From NCBI GenBank assembly GCA_016182965.1, contig JACPFM010000004.1, positions 1 to 64,000 on the forward strand: a stretch of DNA of 64,000 nt. The letters run 5' to 3'. Positions 1 to 7,459 of this stretch are shown in pieces. Positions within the stretch are counted from its first letter, which is position 1. Each line of letters starts with the position of its first letter. The position numbers were made by a program, and so were the translations under genes. This DNA comes from Deltaproteobacteria bacterium (lineage in GTDB: Bacteria; Myxococcota_A; Polyangia; Polyangiales; JADJMO01). Below the pieces are notes generated by a model that made no database searches, was not told the DNA's origin, and saw only the letters and a program-made list of their open reading frames with translations.

Positions 1-2
1 GG

Positions 3-395
3 CTCGCGCGCGGCAGAGCCGACTTCCGCGTCGTTCACTTCTCGGTGCAGCACGACCATCTCCATCTGATCGTCGAGGCCGATCACCGCCGCGGCTCGAG
101 CAACGGGCTGCGTGCGCCGCTCTCGCGCGTCGCGCGCGGCATCAACGGCGTCATGCGCGCGCGCGGCCGCCGCTTCGCCGACCGCTACCACGAGCACGTG
201 CTCGGCACCCCGACCGAGGTGCGCAACGCCTTGCGATACGTGTTCGGCAACCGCGCCTCGCACCGCGCGCGGCGCGGCCTCGCGGTGGACCATGCCGGCG
301 CCGATCCGTTCTCGTCGCTCGTCGTACCGCTGGTGGCCGCGCCCGGGTCATGGCTGCTGCGCGTTGGCTGGCAGGGCGTCGCACCTCCGCGCTAG
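3..395 (+). CDS. REP-associated tyrosine (Y1, HUH) transposase, 5'-truncated by window edge
   Basis: The reading frame is open from the window edge and ends at TAG 393-395, giving 130 visible residues. Residues 17-21 (HDHLH) form the HUH metal-binding motif, followed by LIVEAD, as in the IS200-like Y1 transposases called RAYT/TnpA_REP. Further on come RVARGINGVMRARG, FADRYHEHVL and EVRNALRYV; Tyr79 in the last is a candidate nucleophile. RAYT proteins are usually single-copy, chromosomally domesticated enzymes that act on REP palindromes rather than on insertion sequences. The first part of the domain lies outside the window. A cluster of REP-like palindromes at 35.2-35.4 kb is a plausible substrate class, but that link is inference. 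The family call is firm; activity is unknown. Confidence 0.75.
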   Translation, partial: LARGRADFRVVHFSVQHDHLHLIVEADHRRGSSNGLRAPLSRVARGINGVMRARGRRFADRYHEHVLGTPTEVRNALRYVFGNRASHRARRGLAVDHAGADPFSSLVVPLVAAPGSWLLRVGWQGVAPPR

Positions 396-523
396 GAGCT
401 CGAGTTCTTGCAGCGCTCGAGCGGGGGACGAAGAGAGGTCACGCACGTCCCCGGTCTGAGACGGTTGGTGCGACAGCCGGTGACGGCCGCCGCCGCCGGC
501 TGACCGCGCCTGACGCGCGGTGC

Positions 524-529
524 TAGGAC
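524..529 (+). promoter_or_regulatory. putative -10 element of a leaderless transcript
   Basis: TAGGAC lies exactly 6 nt before the GTG start at 536, the spacing seen at many starts in this window. It would put transcription initiation at or next to the start codon. Confidence 0.4.
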
Positions 530-535
530 TGTCGC

Positions 536-1636
536 GTGCGCGCGACGCGGCTCGGGACGGCTTGGTGGCGCGTCGCCCTTGCGATCACCTGCCTCGCGCT
601 CGCCGCGCCTGCCGTGATCGCGGGCGGGAAGGCGCTGGGCCTAGCCGCGCTGCCGCTGTTCGTCGCAGCCTGGCAGCTGTGGGTCGCGGTCCGCGCGCCG
701 GAGCAACCGCGATACGACGGCGCGCTCGAGGCCGACGCGACGGGCCTGACCTTCCGGGGAGAGCGGTTCCCGATCACCGAGCTGCGACGTGCACGGGTGG
801 TCGCCAAGAGCGATCACATGGTGCTCGATCTCGATGTCGGCAGACCAGCGCCGGTCCGCCTACGAATGAAGTCGGCGAATGACGCCCGCGCCGTAGTGAA
901 GGCGCTCGGGCTCGATGCGGGCCGCGTGCGGGATCGCTTCCAGCGAGCGACCTTGAGCACCATCCACAGGCTGGGCCTGCACTTCGGCCTCCACATGACG
1001 ATCAACATGGGCCCGCTCTTCGTCGGTTGGGCGGTCACGGCGGCGGTCGCACCGCTTTGGGTCGCAGTGTGGGTATGGCTCGATGTCCAACGCGTCGAGA
1101 TTGGTCCCGACGGCATCTACGTGCATTCACGTCTCGGCGGGGAGCACGTGCCGCTGTCGCGCATCCGCGGGGTGGCCGCGACCGAGGAGAAGACCGGCAT
1201 CCTGCTGCGACTCGCGCGCGATGGTGGATGGCCGATCGAGCTGCGGATGTCCGCGTGGGAGGCGGGCGCGTTCCAAACGCGCGTCGCCGAGCTGCTCGAG
1301 TATCGCGAAGCATCCGCGCCGAGCGCCGAGTCCGTGCTCGAGGGGCGCACGGCAGCCGAGCTCCGCGCTCTGGGCGGTCGGCCGGACACGTTTCGCGCCG
1401 CAGGCATCGATCGCGAGGCGTTGATCCGTATCGCCGAGATGCCGACCGCGCCACCGCCGATCCGTGCGCGCGCCGCCATCGCGCTGTCCGCGTCGGACGA
1501 CGAAGCCCGCGCGCGCGTCCGCGTCATCGCCGCACAGTCCACCCTACCGCCGCTGCGCGACGCGCTCGATCGCGTCGATCGCGACGACGCGACCGTCGAC
1601 GCCGCGCTGCAGGAGCTCGATCGCGCGTCGAGGTAG
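536..1636 (+). CDS. membrane protein with PH-like segments, function unknown
   Basis: This is a 366-residue protein starting at GTG 536, 6 nt after a -10-like TAGGAC. Two hydrophobic segments at about residues 12-31 and 38-53 and a third at about 155-182 suggest a small integral membrane protein. The segments after each membrane block (about 60-125 and 188-240) alternate short strands with motifs such as ADATGLTFRGERFPITEL and IGPDGIYVHSRLGG. These resemble bacterial PH domains, as in YdbT or PrsW-associated proteins. The C-terminal 100 residues are Ala/Arg-rich and helical. It ends 16 nt from the convergent lipoprotein gene. I do not recognise the family, and the PH assignment is inference from the strand pattern. 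Confidence 0.6.
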   Translation: MRATRLGTAWWRVALAITCLALAAPAVIAGGKALGLAALPLFVAAWQLWVAVRAPEQPRYDGALEADATGLTFRGERFPITELRRARVVAKSDHMVLDLDVGRPAPVRLRMKSANDARAVVKALGLDAGRVRDRFQRATLSTIHRLGLHFGLHMTINMGPLFVGWAVTAAVAPLWVAVWVWLDVQRVEIGPDGIYVHSRLGGEHVPLSRIRGVAATEEKTGILLRLARDGGWPIELRMSAWEAGAFQTRVAELLEYREASAPSAESVLEGRTAAELRALGGRPDTFRAAGIDREALIRIAEMPTAPPPIRARAAIALSASDDEARARVRVIAAQSTLPPLRDALDRVDRDDATVDAALQELDRASR

Positions 1637-1652
1637 GCGCCGGCGGCGAGCC

Positions 1653-3023
1653 TCACTTCGGAGGCTTCGGCTTCTCCTTGTCGGGGTTCACGCACGACGA
1701 CAGGTCGAACAACATGAACTCCAGCGCCTTCTCCTGCGCCGACAGATCCTTGGTCGTGCAGCCGCTCGGGAACGCCGCGCCGACCTTGTCGCCCGAGCTC
1801 ACGTGGATGTCGCTGAACACCGCGCGCCCGCACTGCTCCTCGGCCTTCGTGCCGATCGGCGTGTTGAACGTGAAGTACATCACCGACTCGGGCGTGGTGC
1901 CGTGGATCCACCGCTGCGACGTCGCCGCGTCGACCGCGTCGACCGTGTGCTGACCTTCCTTGAGCACGAACTCGCCGGCCTTCGTCGAGCCGCCGACGTT
2001 CACCATCCACTCCGACAGCGCCGCGCCCTTCGGGAACGACGTGTCGATGAAGGCGGTCGTCGGGTTGGGAAGGTCCGGCTTGTTCACGAACGTCGCCACC
2101 GTGGGCAGCGGCGCCGGGCCCTCGACGAGCCACCACTTGTGGAGGTGCGACATGAACACGCGGCCGCCCGCGTTCATGTACTCGAGCATCGCCGCGCGCG
2201 ACGAGGGCGGCTTGTCGGGGCCGATCACGCTGTCGGCCGCGCCCTCGCACGCGAGCACGAGCAGATCGTACTTCTTGATCGTCGCCGCGTCGGGCCACAG
2301 ATCGGCCTGCGGCGCGTAGCTCGCCCCGCCCGAGAACTGCGTGCCGCCGCCGTTCTTCCCGGCGTAGATGTGCACGCGCTGCGAGCCGCCCTTCACGCCG
2401 AACTCGCTGTCGTCGACGCCGATCTTGCGCAGCAGGCACTCGAGCGGATCGGCGCCGCCGGTGGTGATGGCGATCCTGGGGATGTCGCCCTCGGCCTTGT
2501 TCTTCGGGAGGCGGAGGAACGAGGCGTCGACCGGGTTGTCCTTGCACGCGTCGACGTTCGCGATGGCGACCTGCCGCCGCCACTTGCCGACCTGGATCAC
2601 CAGCGGGACCTCCTTGCCGGTCGGGACGTTCTCGAGCACGAACCGTCCCTTCGTATCGGTGAGCGCGCTGACCAGCGGCGCGCCGCTGATCGCGCCGCAG
2701 CGATCGCACGACGCGCCGTCGGTGAACGGCTCGACGGCCGCGTTGGGGACGTAGACGACCACGTTGTACAGAGGGTTCTTGCCGGCGGGATCGTGGACGA
2801 CGCCGGAGATCGTCGTCTTGCCGCCGCCGTCGCAGACCACCTGGCGGCACTCGAGGTTCACGCAACCAGGCGTGGTCCCGTCGACGTTGAACCCCGCGTC
2901 GTCGCCGCCGGTCGCGTCGCCGATGCTCGCGTCGGCCAGATTCGTTCCCGAGGCGGTGCCCGAGTCGTCTGGGCCGCCGCACGCCATCAGCACGAGGGGG
3001 AGCGAGACGACCAACCGCCGCAT
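1653..3023 (-). CDS. lipoprotein with carboxypeptidase-regulatory-like domain and ThuA-like region
   Basis: This is a 456-residue protein. The start is ATG 3023, preceded by GGAGGA 8 nt upstream, although the frame stays open far beyond it. The signal peptide ends in the lipobox LMAC (Cys15). A Gly/Asp-rich tether follows, then a domain beginning CVNLECRQVVCDGGGKTTISG with ISGVVHDPAGKNPLYNVVVYVP, typical of carboxypeptidase-regulatory-like (beta-sandwich) domains. A later region, KKYDLLVLACEG followed by AAMLEYMNAGGRVFMSHLH, resembles a ThuA or class-I-amidotransferase-like fold. It is probably outer-membrane and surface-exposed. Related proteins are common as uncharacterised lipoproteins in Polyangia. 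Gly at +2 after Cys gives no inner-membrane retention signal. Confidence 0.75.
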   Translation of the reverse strand: MRRLVVSLPLVLMACGGPDDSGTASGTNLADASIGDATGGDDAGFNVDGTTPGCVNLECRQVVCDGGGKTTISGVVHDPAGKNPLYNVVVYVPNAAVEPFTDGASCDRCGAISGAPLVSALTDTKGRFVLENVPTGKEVPLVIQVGKWRRQVAIANVDACKDNPVDASFLRLPKNKAEGDIPRIAITTGGADPLECLLRKIGVDDSEFGVKGGSQRVHIYAGKNGGGTQFSGGASYAPQADLWPDAATIKKYDLLVLACEGAADSVIGPDKPPSSRAAMLEYMNAGGRVFMSHLHKWWLVEGPAPLPTVATFVNKPDLPNPTTAFIDTSFPKGAALSEWMVNVGGSTKAGEFVLKEGQHTVDAVDAATSQRWIHGTTPESVMYFTFNTPIGTKAEEQCGRAVFSDIHVSSGDKVGAAFPSGCTTKDLSAQEKALEFMLFDLSSCVNPDKEKPKPPK

Positions 3024-3185
3024 TGACCATTCCTCCGGGTCGATGTCTCGAGCGTAGACGAACGCGGCCGAGCTTGCCCGACCGTAGGGAGCGACTGTCG
3101 TGCGCGACTGCTTCGGCCGCTCCGGAAAGCCACGACGGGCATATCGCCGGCATCGGAGGATCATCTTCGACAGACGGGAGCGGTG

Positions 3186-3557
3186 ATGGCCCAGCGCGAC
3201 GTCCTCGTCGTGGATGACGATCCGGACATCCGGTTCGTCGTGGAGCTGATCCTGGGCGAGGATGGTTACGAAGTGCGATCCGCCGAGAACGGCGCGCAGG
3301 CGCTGGAGCTGGTGCGAGACCGAAGGCCGGGGGTGATCCTCCTCGACGTCCGCATGCCGGTGATGGACGGAGTGGAGTTCCGGCGCAGACTGCGGAGCCT
3401 CGATCCCACCCACGAGATCCCTGTCGTGATGATGTCGGCGTACGCGGACCTCGACCACGTGTCCGACGCGCTGGCCGTGGACGCCCGCCTGCGCAAGCCT
3501 TTCGAGATCGGGGAGCTCGAGTCGACGGTGGCGAAGCTCATGGGAGCGCGGGCGTGA
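3186..3557 (+). CDS. single-domain response regulator
   Basis: This 123-residue CheY-type receiver has no output domain. The acidic pocket is Asp10-Asp11-Asp12, the phosphoacceptor is Asp54 in ILLDVRMPVMDG, the switch Ser is in MMSAYAD (Ser84), and Lys104 is in RKPFE. ATG 3186 is preferred over the adjacent GTG 3183 because GGGAG lies 5 nt before it. The stop overlaps GTG 3554 (GTGA), so it is translationally linked to the sensor-kinase region that follows. It probably receives phosphate from that kinase and acts by protein-protein contact. Confidence 0.9.
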   Translation: MAQRDVLVVDDDPDIRFVVELILGEDGYEVRSAENGAQALELVRDRRPGVILLDVRMPVMDGVEFRRRLRSLDPTHEIPVVMMSAYADLDHVSDALAVDARLRKPFEIGELESTVAKLMGARA

Positions 3558-3760
3558 GCGCGTCGGCTCCGTCACGCGCGATCGGCCGCGTGCGCCTGGT
3601 GCTCGATCGCGACGGGCGCGTGCGCTCCGGCGACGGCGACGCGTTCGGTCCCACGCGGACTGGGAGCTTCTGGGAGGAGTACGCCTCGCCTCGCGAGCGC
3701 GATTCGATCCGCGAGGCCTGGGCGCACGTGGCCGACGGACCGATCGAGCGTGTCGGGCGA
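3554..3760 (+). pseudogene. N-terminal PAS-like segment out of frame with the following sensor kinase
   Basis: GTG 3554 overlaps the response-regulator stop (GTGA), as expected of a co-translated partner. The frame encodes about 65 plausible PAS-like residues (RVRLVLDRDGRVRSGDGDAF, then GSFWEEYASPRERDSIREAW). It then becomes Arg-rich nonsense from about 3750, exactly where the sensor-kinase frame begins. Skipping one nucleotide near 3749 joins both. The segment is too short for a complete PAS domain, so either part of the domain was lost with the frame change or the sequence carries an indel. The boundary is approximate. Confidence 0.5.
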
Positions 3761-5216
3761 GGTCCTCGCGACCGACGAGCGACTGCGCATGCTCATCGAG
3801 ACGATGCCCGACCCGGTGTTCTTCAAGGACGGCGACGGTCGCTGGCAGGTCGTCAACCGCGCCGCGCTCGACGCGTTCGAGGTGCGCGGCGACTACCGCG
3901 GCAAGACCGACTGCGATCTCGCCAAAGAGGCGGACTTCTACCGCGACGCGTTCGAGTACTGCGCCGACACCGACGAGGCCGCGTGGCAGCAGGGGAGCAT
4001 CTCCCGGTCGGACGAGCGGCTCCCTCGTCGCGACGGCACGGTCCACGTCTACGACACCTACAAGATCCCGTTGTTCCACCCTGACGGCAGTCGCAAGGGC
4101 CTGATCGTGCTCGGCCGCGACGTCACCGATCGTCAGCGGGCCGAGGACATCCTCCGAGCGAGCGAGCAGCAGCTGCGATCGATCCTCTCGACGATGCTCG
4201 ACGCGGTCTTCCTCGTCGACGGCGCGGGGAAGCTCACGTTCGCGAACCCGGCCGCCGAGCGCCTGCTCGGCGCCGCGTCCGGCGACATCGTGGGCAGGAG
4301 CTGGTCCCAGGGCCCGTGGTCGTTCCTGCGACGGAACGGCGACGGCAAGCTCGACCGCCTCGAGGACTGTCGGAGCCTGGTGAGCGGCGCCGAGATCGTC
4401 GTCGTCCGGGCCGACGGCTCGCGGGTCGTCGCTTCCATGAACTCCGCGCCGCTCGGCGAGGCGGGTTCCGGGTACGTCGTGGCGGCGCGCGACGTGACCG
4501 AGGGCGCCGAGCTCGCCGCGCTCAAGACGGCGTTCCTTCAGATCGCCGCCCACGAGCTGCGCACGCCGTTGACGCCGCTGCGCCTGCTCCTGGAGCAGAC
4601 GGCGCGCAGAGCGGCGCGCGGCCAGCCGATCCCCGCGCACACCGTCGAGCGAATGCAGCGGCAGGCGGAGCGGCTGACCACCCTGGTGAACGAGTTGGTC
4701 GAGCTGGTGCGGCTCGAACAGGGCGTGCTGCCGGTGTCGCCGCGGGCCATCGATGTCGAGGCGCTCGTCGGCGCGGTGGTCGACGGTTACCGCGAGGAGG
4801 TCCCCGATCGCACGGTGCGGGTCGGCGTGAAGCGTCCGGTGATCGCCGACGTCGATCCGGCCCGCATCGAGCGCGTCGTCGACAGCCTGATCGACAACGC
4901 CATCAAGTACTCGTCGGGCGACGTCGAGATCGAGGTGGACGGCGACGGGGCGACGGTGCGCGTGAGTGTCTGCGACCGCGGCCCCGGCGTCGCGCCGAAG
5001 GACGAGGCGTTCATCTTCAGCCGCTTCTACCGCGCGCCGGCGGTCGAGACGGTCCGGCACGGAGGCCTCGGCCTGAGCCTCGCGCTGTCGCGCGAGACCG
5101 TCCGGCGGCACGGCGGCGATCTGACGTACCGACGCCGCGAGGGCGGCGGCAGCGTGTTCTCGTTCACGGTGCCGCGGGCGCACGAGCCGGCCCTCGATCG
5201 CGCGTCGGCGCATTGA
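3750..5216 (+). CDS. PAS-PAS sensor histidine kinase
   Basis: This is a 488-residue soluble histidine kinase. PAS 1 spans about residues 11-128 (LIETMPDPVFFKDGDGRWQV) and PAS 2 about 140-252 (ILSTMLDAVFLVDGAGKLTF). HisKA carries phospho-acceptor His268 in AAHELRTPL. The HATPase_c domain has the N box around DNAIKYS, G1 in CDRGPGVAP and G2 in GGLGLSLALS. There is no transmembrane segment, so a cytoplasmic redox or ligand signal is likely. The first start in this frame is GTG 3750. The native protein probably began at 3554, overlapping the response-regulator stop, with one more PAS-like segment (see that entry). The cognate regulator is almost certainly the receiver at 3186-3557. Confidence 0.85.
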   Translation: MSGEVLATDERLRMLIETMPDPVFFKDGDGRWQVVNRAALDAFEVRGDYRGKTDCDLAKEADFYRDAFEYCADTDEAAWQQGSISRSDERLPRRDGTVHVYDTYKIPLFHPDGSRKGLIVLGRDVTDRQRAEDILRASEQQLRSILSTMLDAVFLVDGAGKLTFANPAAERLLGAASGDIVGRSWSQGPWSFLRRNGDGKLDRLEDCRSLVSGAEIVVVRADGSRVVASMNSAPLGEAGSGYVVAARDVTEGAELAALKTAFLQIAAHELRTPLTPLRLLLEQTARRAARGQPIPAHTVERMQRQAERLTTLVNELVELVRLEQGVLPVSPRAIDVEALVGAVVDGYREEVPDRTVRVGVKRPVIADVDPARIERVVDSLIDNAIKYSSGDVEIEVDGDGATVRVSVCDRGPGVAPKDEAFIFSRFYRAPAVETVRHGGLGLSLALSRETVRRHGGDLTYRRREGGGSVFSFTVPRAHEPALDRASAH

Positions 5217-5222
5217 ACGAGC

Positions 5223-5228
5223 TACGCT
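5223..5228 (+). promoter_or_regulatory. putative -10 element, leaderless
   Basis: TACGCT lies 7 nt before the GTG start at 5236 and only 7 nt after the upstream stop codon, so the hydrolase gene may have its own promoter. Confidence 0.4.
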
Positions 5229-5235
5229 CCAGATC

Positions 5236-6102
5236 GTGAGCACCCGCCGCGCTGCCGCCCGCGTCGCGCCGCTCCTGCGCGTCGTCGCCGCGTTGCTGGC
5301 GTTCGTCGCGCTGCTGGTCGTCACGGTGCTCGGCTGCCGCGTGACCGATCGCCTGCTCCTCCACCCGACGACCGAAGCGTTCCCCGACACGCAGGGCGCG
5401 GTGCGCGTCACCTTTCCGTCGAAGGAGGGCGACGTCGAGGTCTGGCGCGCCCGCTCCGCTCGCGCGCACGCCGGCGAGCCGGGCGTCTACGTGCTCCGCT
5501 TCTACGGCAACGCCGATCGCGCCGACCGGTGGGCCGGCGCCGAGGCGCGAGGGCTCCCGTTCGCCGCCGAGCTGTGGGGCGTGAACTACCCCGGCTTCGG
5601 CGGCAGCGGCGGCTCGGCGTCGCTGCGCGGCGTCGCCGAGAGCGCGCTGGTCGCATTCGACGCGATGAAGAAGCGCGCCGGGAACAAACCGATTTTGGTG
5701 TTCGGCACCAGCATGGGCACCACCGCGGCGCTGTACCTCGCGGCCCACCGCGAGGTCGAGGGCCTCGTGCTGCACAACCCGCCGCCGCTCCGTCAGCTGA
5801 TCCGCGGTCGCTACGGCTGGTGGAACCTCTGGCTGCTCGCGGTGCCCGTCGCCTGGGGCGTCCCTTCCGAGCTCGACAGCATCGACAACGCCGCGCACGC
5901 GCGCGCACCGGCGATCTTCGTGCTCTCGCAGGAGGACGAGATCGTCCCGCACGACTACCAGCTCGCCATCCGCGACGCGTACGCCGGCCCGAAGACCACC
6001 TTCGTGATGCCGGGCGCGCGGCACAACGATCCGATCCCCGACGAGACGCAGCGCGCGATCGACAAAGCGCTCGAGGCGATCGTCGCGGGGCGGAGCCATT
6101 GA
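5236..6102 (+). CDS. membrane-anchored alpha/beta hydrolase
   Basis: This 288-residue protein has an N-terminal hydrophobic segment (about 12-34) ending in VLGC, which could be either a lipobox (Cys34) or a signal anchor. The hydrolase core shows a GxSxG nucleophile elbow, GTSMG (Ser159), an acid in LSQEDEIVPH and His in GARHND, a complete Ser-Asp-His triad. The YGNADR and NYPGFGGSGG segments resemble the BAAT/FrsA-like and YfhR group of periplasmic-facing hydrolases. Start GTG 5236 follows a -10-like TACGCT. The substrate cannot be told from the sequence. Confidence 0.8.
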   Translation: MSTRRAAARVAPLLRVVAALLAFVALLVVTVLGCRVTDRLLLHPTTEAFPDTQGAVRVTFPSKEGDVEVWRARSARAHAGEPGVYVLRFYGNADRADRWAGAEARGLPFAAELWGVNYPGFGGSGGSASLRGVAESALVAFDAMKKRAGNKPILVFGTSMGTTAALYLAAHREVEGLVLHNPPPLRQLIRGRYGWWNLWLLAVPVAWGVPSELDSIDNAAHARAPAIFVLSQEDEIVPHDYQLAIRDAYAGPKTTFVMPGARHNDPIPDETQRAIDKALEAIVAGRSH

Positions 6103-6107
6103 CGCCT

Positions 6108-6124
6108 GGTCGACCTTCGACCGG
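6108..6124. repeat. dispersed CGACCTTCGACC intergenic repeat
   Basis: A GGTCGACCTTCGACC-type sequence sits 5 nt after the hydrolase stop. The same core occurs at 28096-28110, about 35113 and 35482-35505, always between genes near 3' ends. Confidence 0.45.
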
Positions 6125-6174
6125 GCTCGCGCGAGCCCCGGCGCGGCGATCGGGACGATCGGCGACACAACTCG

Positions 6175-6180
6175 TAAACT
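6175..6180 (+). promoter_or_regulatory. putative -10 element, leaderless
   Basis: TAAACT, a good match to TAnnnT, lies exactly 6 nt before the GTG start at 6187. Confidence 0.45.
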
Positions 6181-6186
6181 GCCTCC

Positions 6187-6465
6187 GTGGCCTGGTTCGC
6201 ACTCCGCTACTCCGTCGTCCCCGACTACCTCGAGCGCCGCACGGCGTTCCGCACCGAGCACCTCGCCCTCGCGCGGGCCTCGCAGGCGCGCGGCGAGCTC
6301 GTCCTGGCGGGCGCGTTCTCCGATCCGCCCGACGGCGCCCTGCTCCTCTTCCGCGCCGACGACCGGAAGGTCGCCGAGGACTTCGCGAGAGGCGATCCGT
6401 ACGTGAAGAACGGCCTGGTCACCCACTGGGACGTGCGAGCGTGGACGGTCGTGATTGGTGAGTAG
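6187..6465 (+). CDS. YciI-like protein
   Basis: This 92-residue single-domain protein belongs to the YciI (dimeric ferredoxin-like alpha/beta barrel) family. It shows the characteristic order: strand (AWFALRYSVV), helix with the conserved RTEHLALARA, GELVLAGAFSDPPDGALLLF, then ARGDPYVKNGLV and a final strand. YciI proteins are small cytoplasmic enzymes or enzyme-like domains of mostly unknown substrate. GTG 6187 is set by the -10-like TAAACT 6 nt upstream. It slightly overlaps the upstream-open frame of the matrixin gene, whose true start lies further down. Confidence 0.85.
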   Translation: MAWFALRYSVVPDYLERRTAFRTEHLALARASQARGELVLAGAFSDPPDGALLLFRADDRKVAEDFARGDPYVKNGLVTHWDVRAWTVVIGE

Positions 6466-6505
6466 CGCCGGCTCGCGCCGGCGGGCGAGTGAGCCGCGGA
6501 CGGGC

Positions 6506-6511
6506 TATCCT
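6506..6511 (+). promoter_or_regulatory. putative -10 element, leaderless
   Basis: TATCCT lies 6 nt before GTG 6518. Together with the genome-wide pattern it selects that start over upstream codons in the same frame. Confidence 0.45.
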
Positions 6512-6517
6512 GCTCGC

Positions 6518-7459
6518 GTGGTGCTCTCCCCGCGTACCCACCTGCCGCGCGTCACGCCGTCGAGCGCGTCGAGCGCGTCGAGCGCGTCGAGCGCGGCGAC
6601 GTGGCTCGGCGCCGCCGTCTTCGCGTTCTTCCTCGCGGCGCCGCGCGACGCTTCGGCGTTCTGCCGCACGACGACCTGTCGCGACGCGTCCTGCCCGACC
6701 GACGCCGACGGCTGCGTGACGAGCGGCGCCCCGCTGCACTGGCCGACCAGCTGCATCGGCTTCAGCGTCGACGCGCGCATGTCGCGCAACCTCCCCGAGG
6801 CCGCGACGCGCACCGCGATCGAGCGCGCCTTCCTCGCGTGGACCGAGCGTGACTGCGGCGACGGGCGCGCCAGCCTGACCTTCAGCCCGCTCGCCGACAC
6901 GACCTGCGGCGCGGTCGGCTACCGCAAGGAGGGCGCGAACGTGCACGTGATCACGTTCCGCGACGACGACTGGAGCTACCGCGGCGTCGACAACTCGCTC
7001 GCCAAGACGACGGTCACCTTCGACGCGAGCACCGGCGAGATCCTCGACGCGGACATCGAGGTCAACACCGCGACCAACCCGGTGACCACCGGCGACAAGG
7101 ACGTGCGCTACGATCTCCAGTCGATCCTCACGCACGAGGTCGGGCACCTGATCGGCCTCGCGCACACGCCCGACTCCGAGGCGACCATGTTCGCCGCCTA
7201 CCAGACGGGCACGACCGATTTCCGCACCCTCGCAGGCGACGACGTGCGGGCGATCTGCGCGGTCTATCCGCCGGGGCGCGCGGCGGCCTGCGCGCCCACC
7301 CCGCGCGGCGGGCTGCTGCGATCGTGCGACGCGCCTGCGGGTGAAGAGGGCGGCTGCGCGTTCGGGCCGCCGCGCGTACGCTCTCCGGCGTCAGTCGTCA
7401 CGTTCGCCGTGCTGTCGCTGCTGCTCGCCGCGCGGCGCAGGTCGCAAGGGTCCGCATGA
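6518..7459 (+). CDS. secreted matrixin-type zinc metalloprotease
   Basis: This is a 313-residue exported protease. The zinc site is the matrixin motif HEVGHLIGLAH (His206, Glu207, His210, His216). The upstream domain has paired cysteines (CRTTTCRDASCPTDADGC) and a typical matrixin beta region (TTVTFDASTGEILDADIEVN). Its signal sequence is preceded by a Ser-Ala-Ser run encoded by four copies of GTCGAGCGC (6559-6594), a slippage-prone tract. The C-terminus ends in a hydrophobic stretch followed by ARRRSQ, resembling MYXO-CTERM-type tails, though the diagnostic cysteine is not obvious. Start GTG 6518 follows TATCCT. The stop overlaps the next gene (ATGA), forming an exported-protein operon. A role in predation or protein scavenging is inference. 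Confidence 0.85.
   Translation: MVLSPRTHLPRVTPSSASSASSASSAATWLGAAVFAFFLAAPRDASAFCRTTTCRDASCPTDADGCVTSGAPLHWPTSCIGFSVDARMSRNLPEAATRTAIERAFLAWTERDCGDGRASLTFSPLADTTCGAVGYRKEGANVHVITFRDDDWSYRGVDNSLAKTTVTFDASTGEILDADIEVNTATNPVTTGDKDVRYDLQSILTHEVGHLIGLAHTPDSEATMFAAYQTGTTDFRTLAGDDVRAICAVYPPGRAAACAPTPRGGLLRSCDAPAGEEGGCAFGPPRVRSPASVVTFAVLSLLLAARRRSQGSA

Noticed and set aside
1653..5411. Very long open frame on the minus strand running through the regulator and sensor-kinase genes
   Set aside because: Only the part up to 3023 has protein-like sequence; the rest is Arg/Asp/His-rich antisense reading of a high-GC kinase gene.
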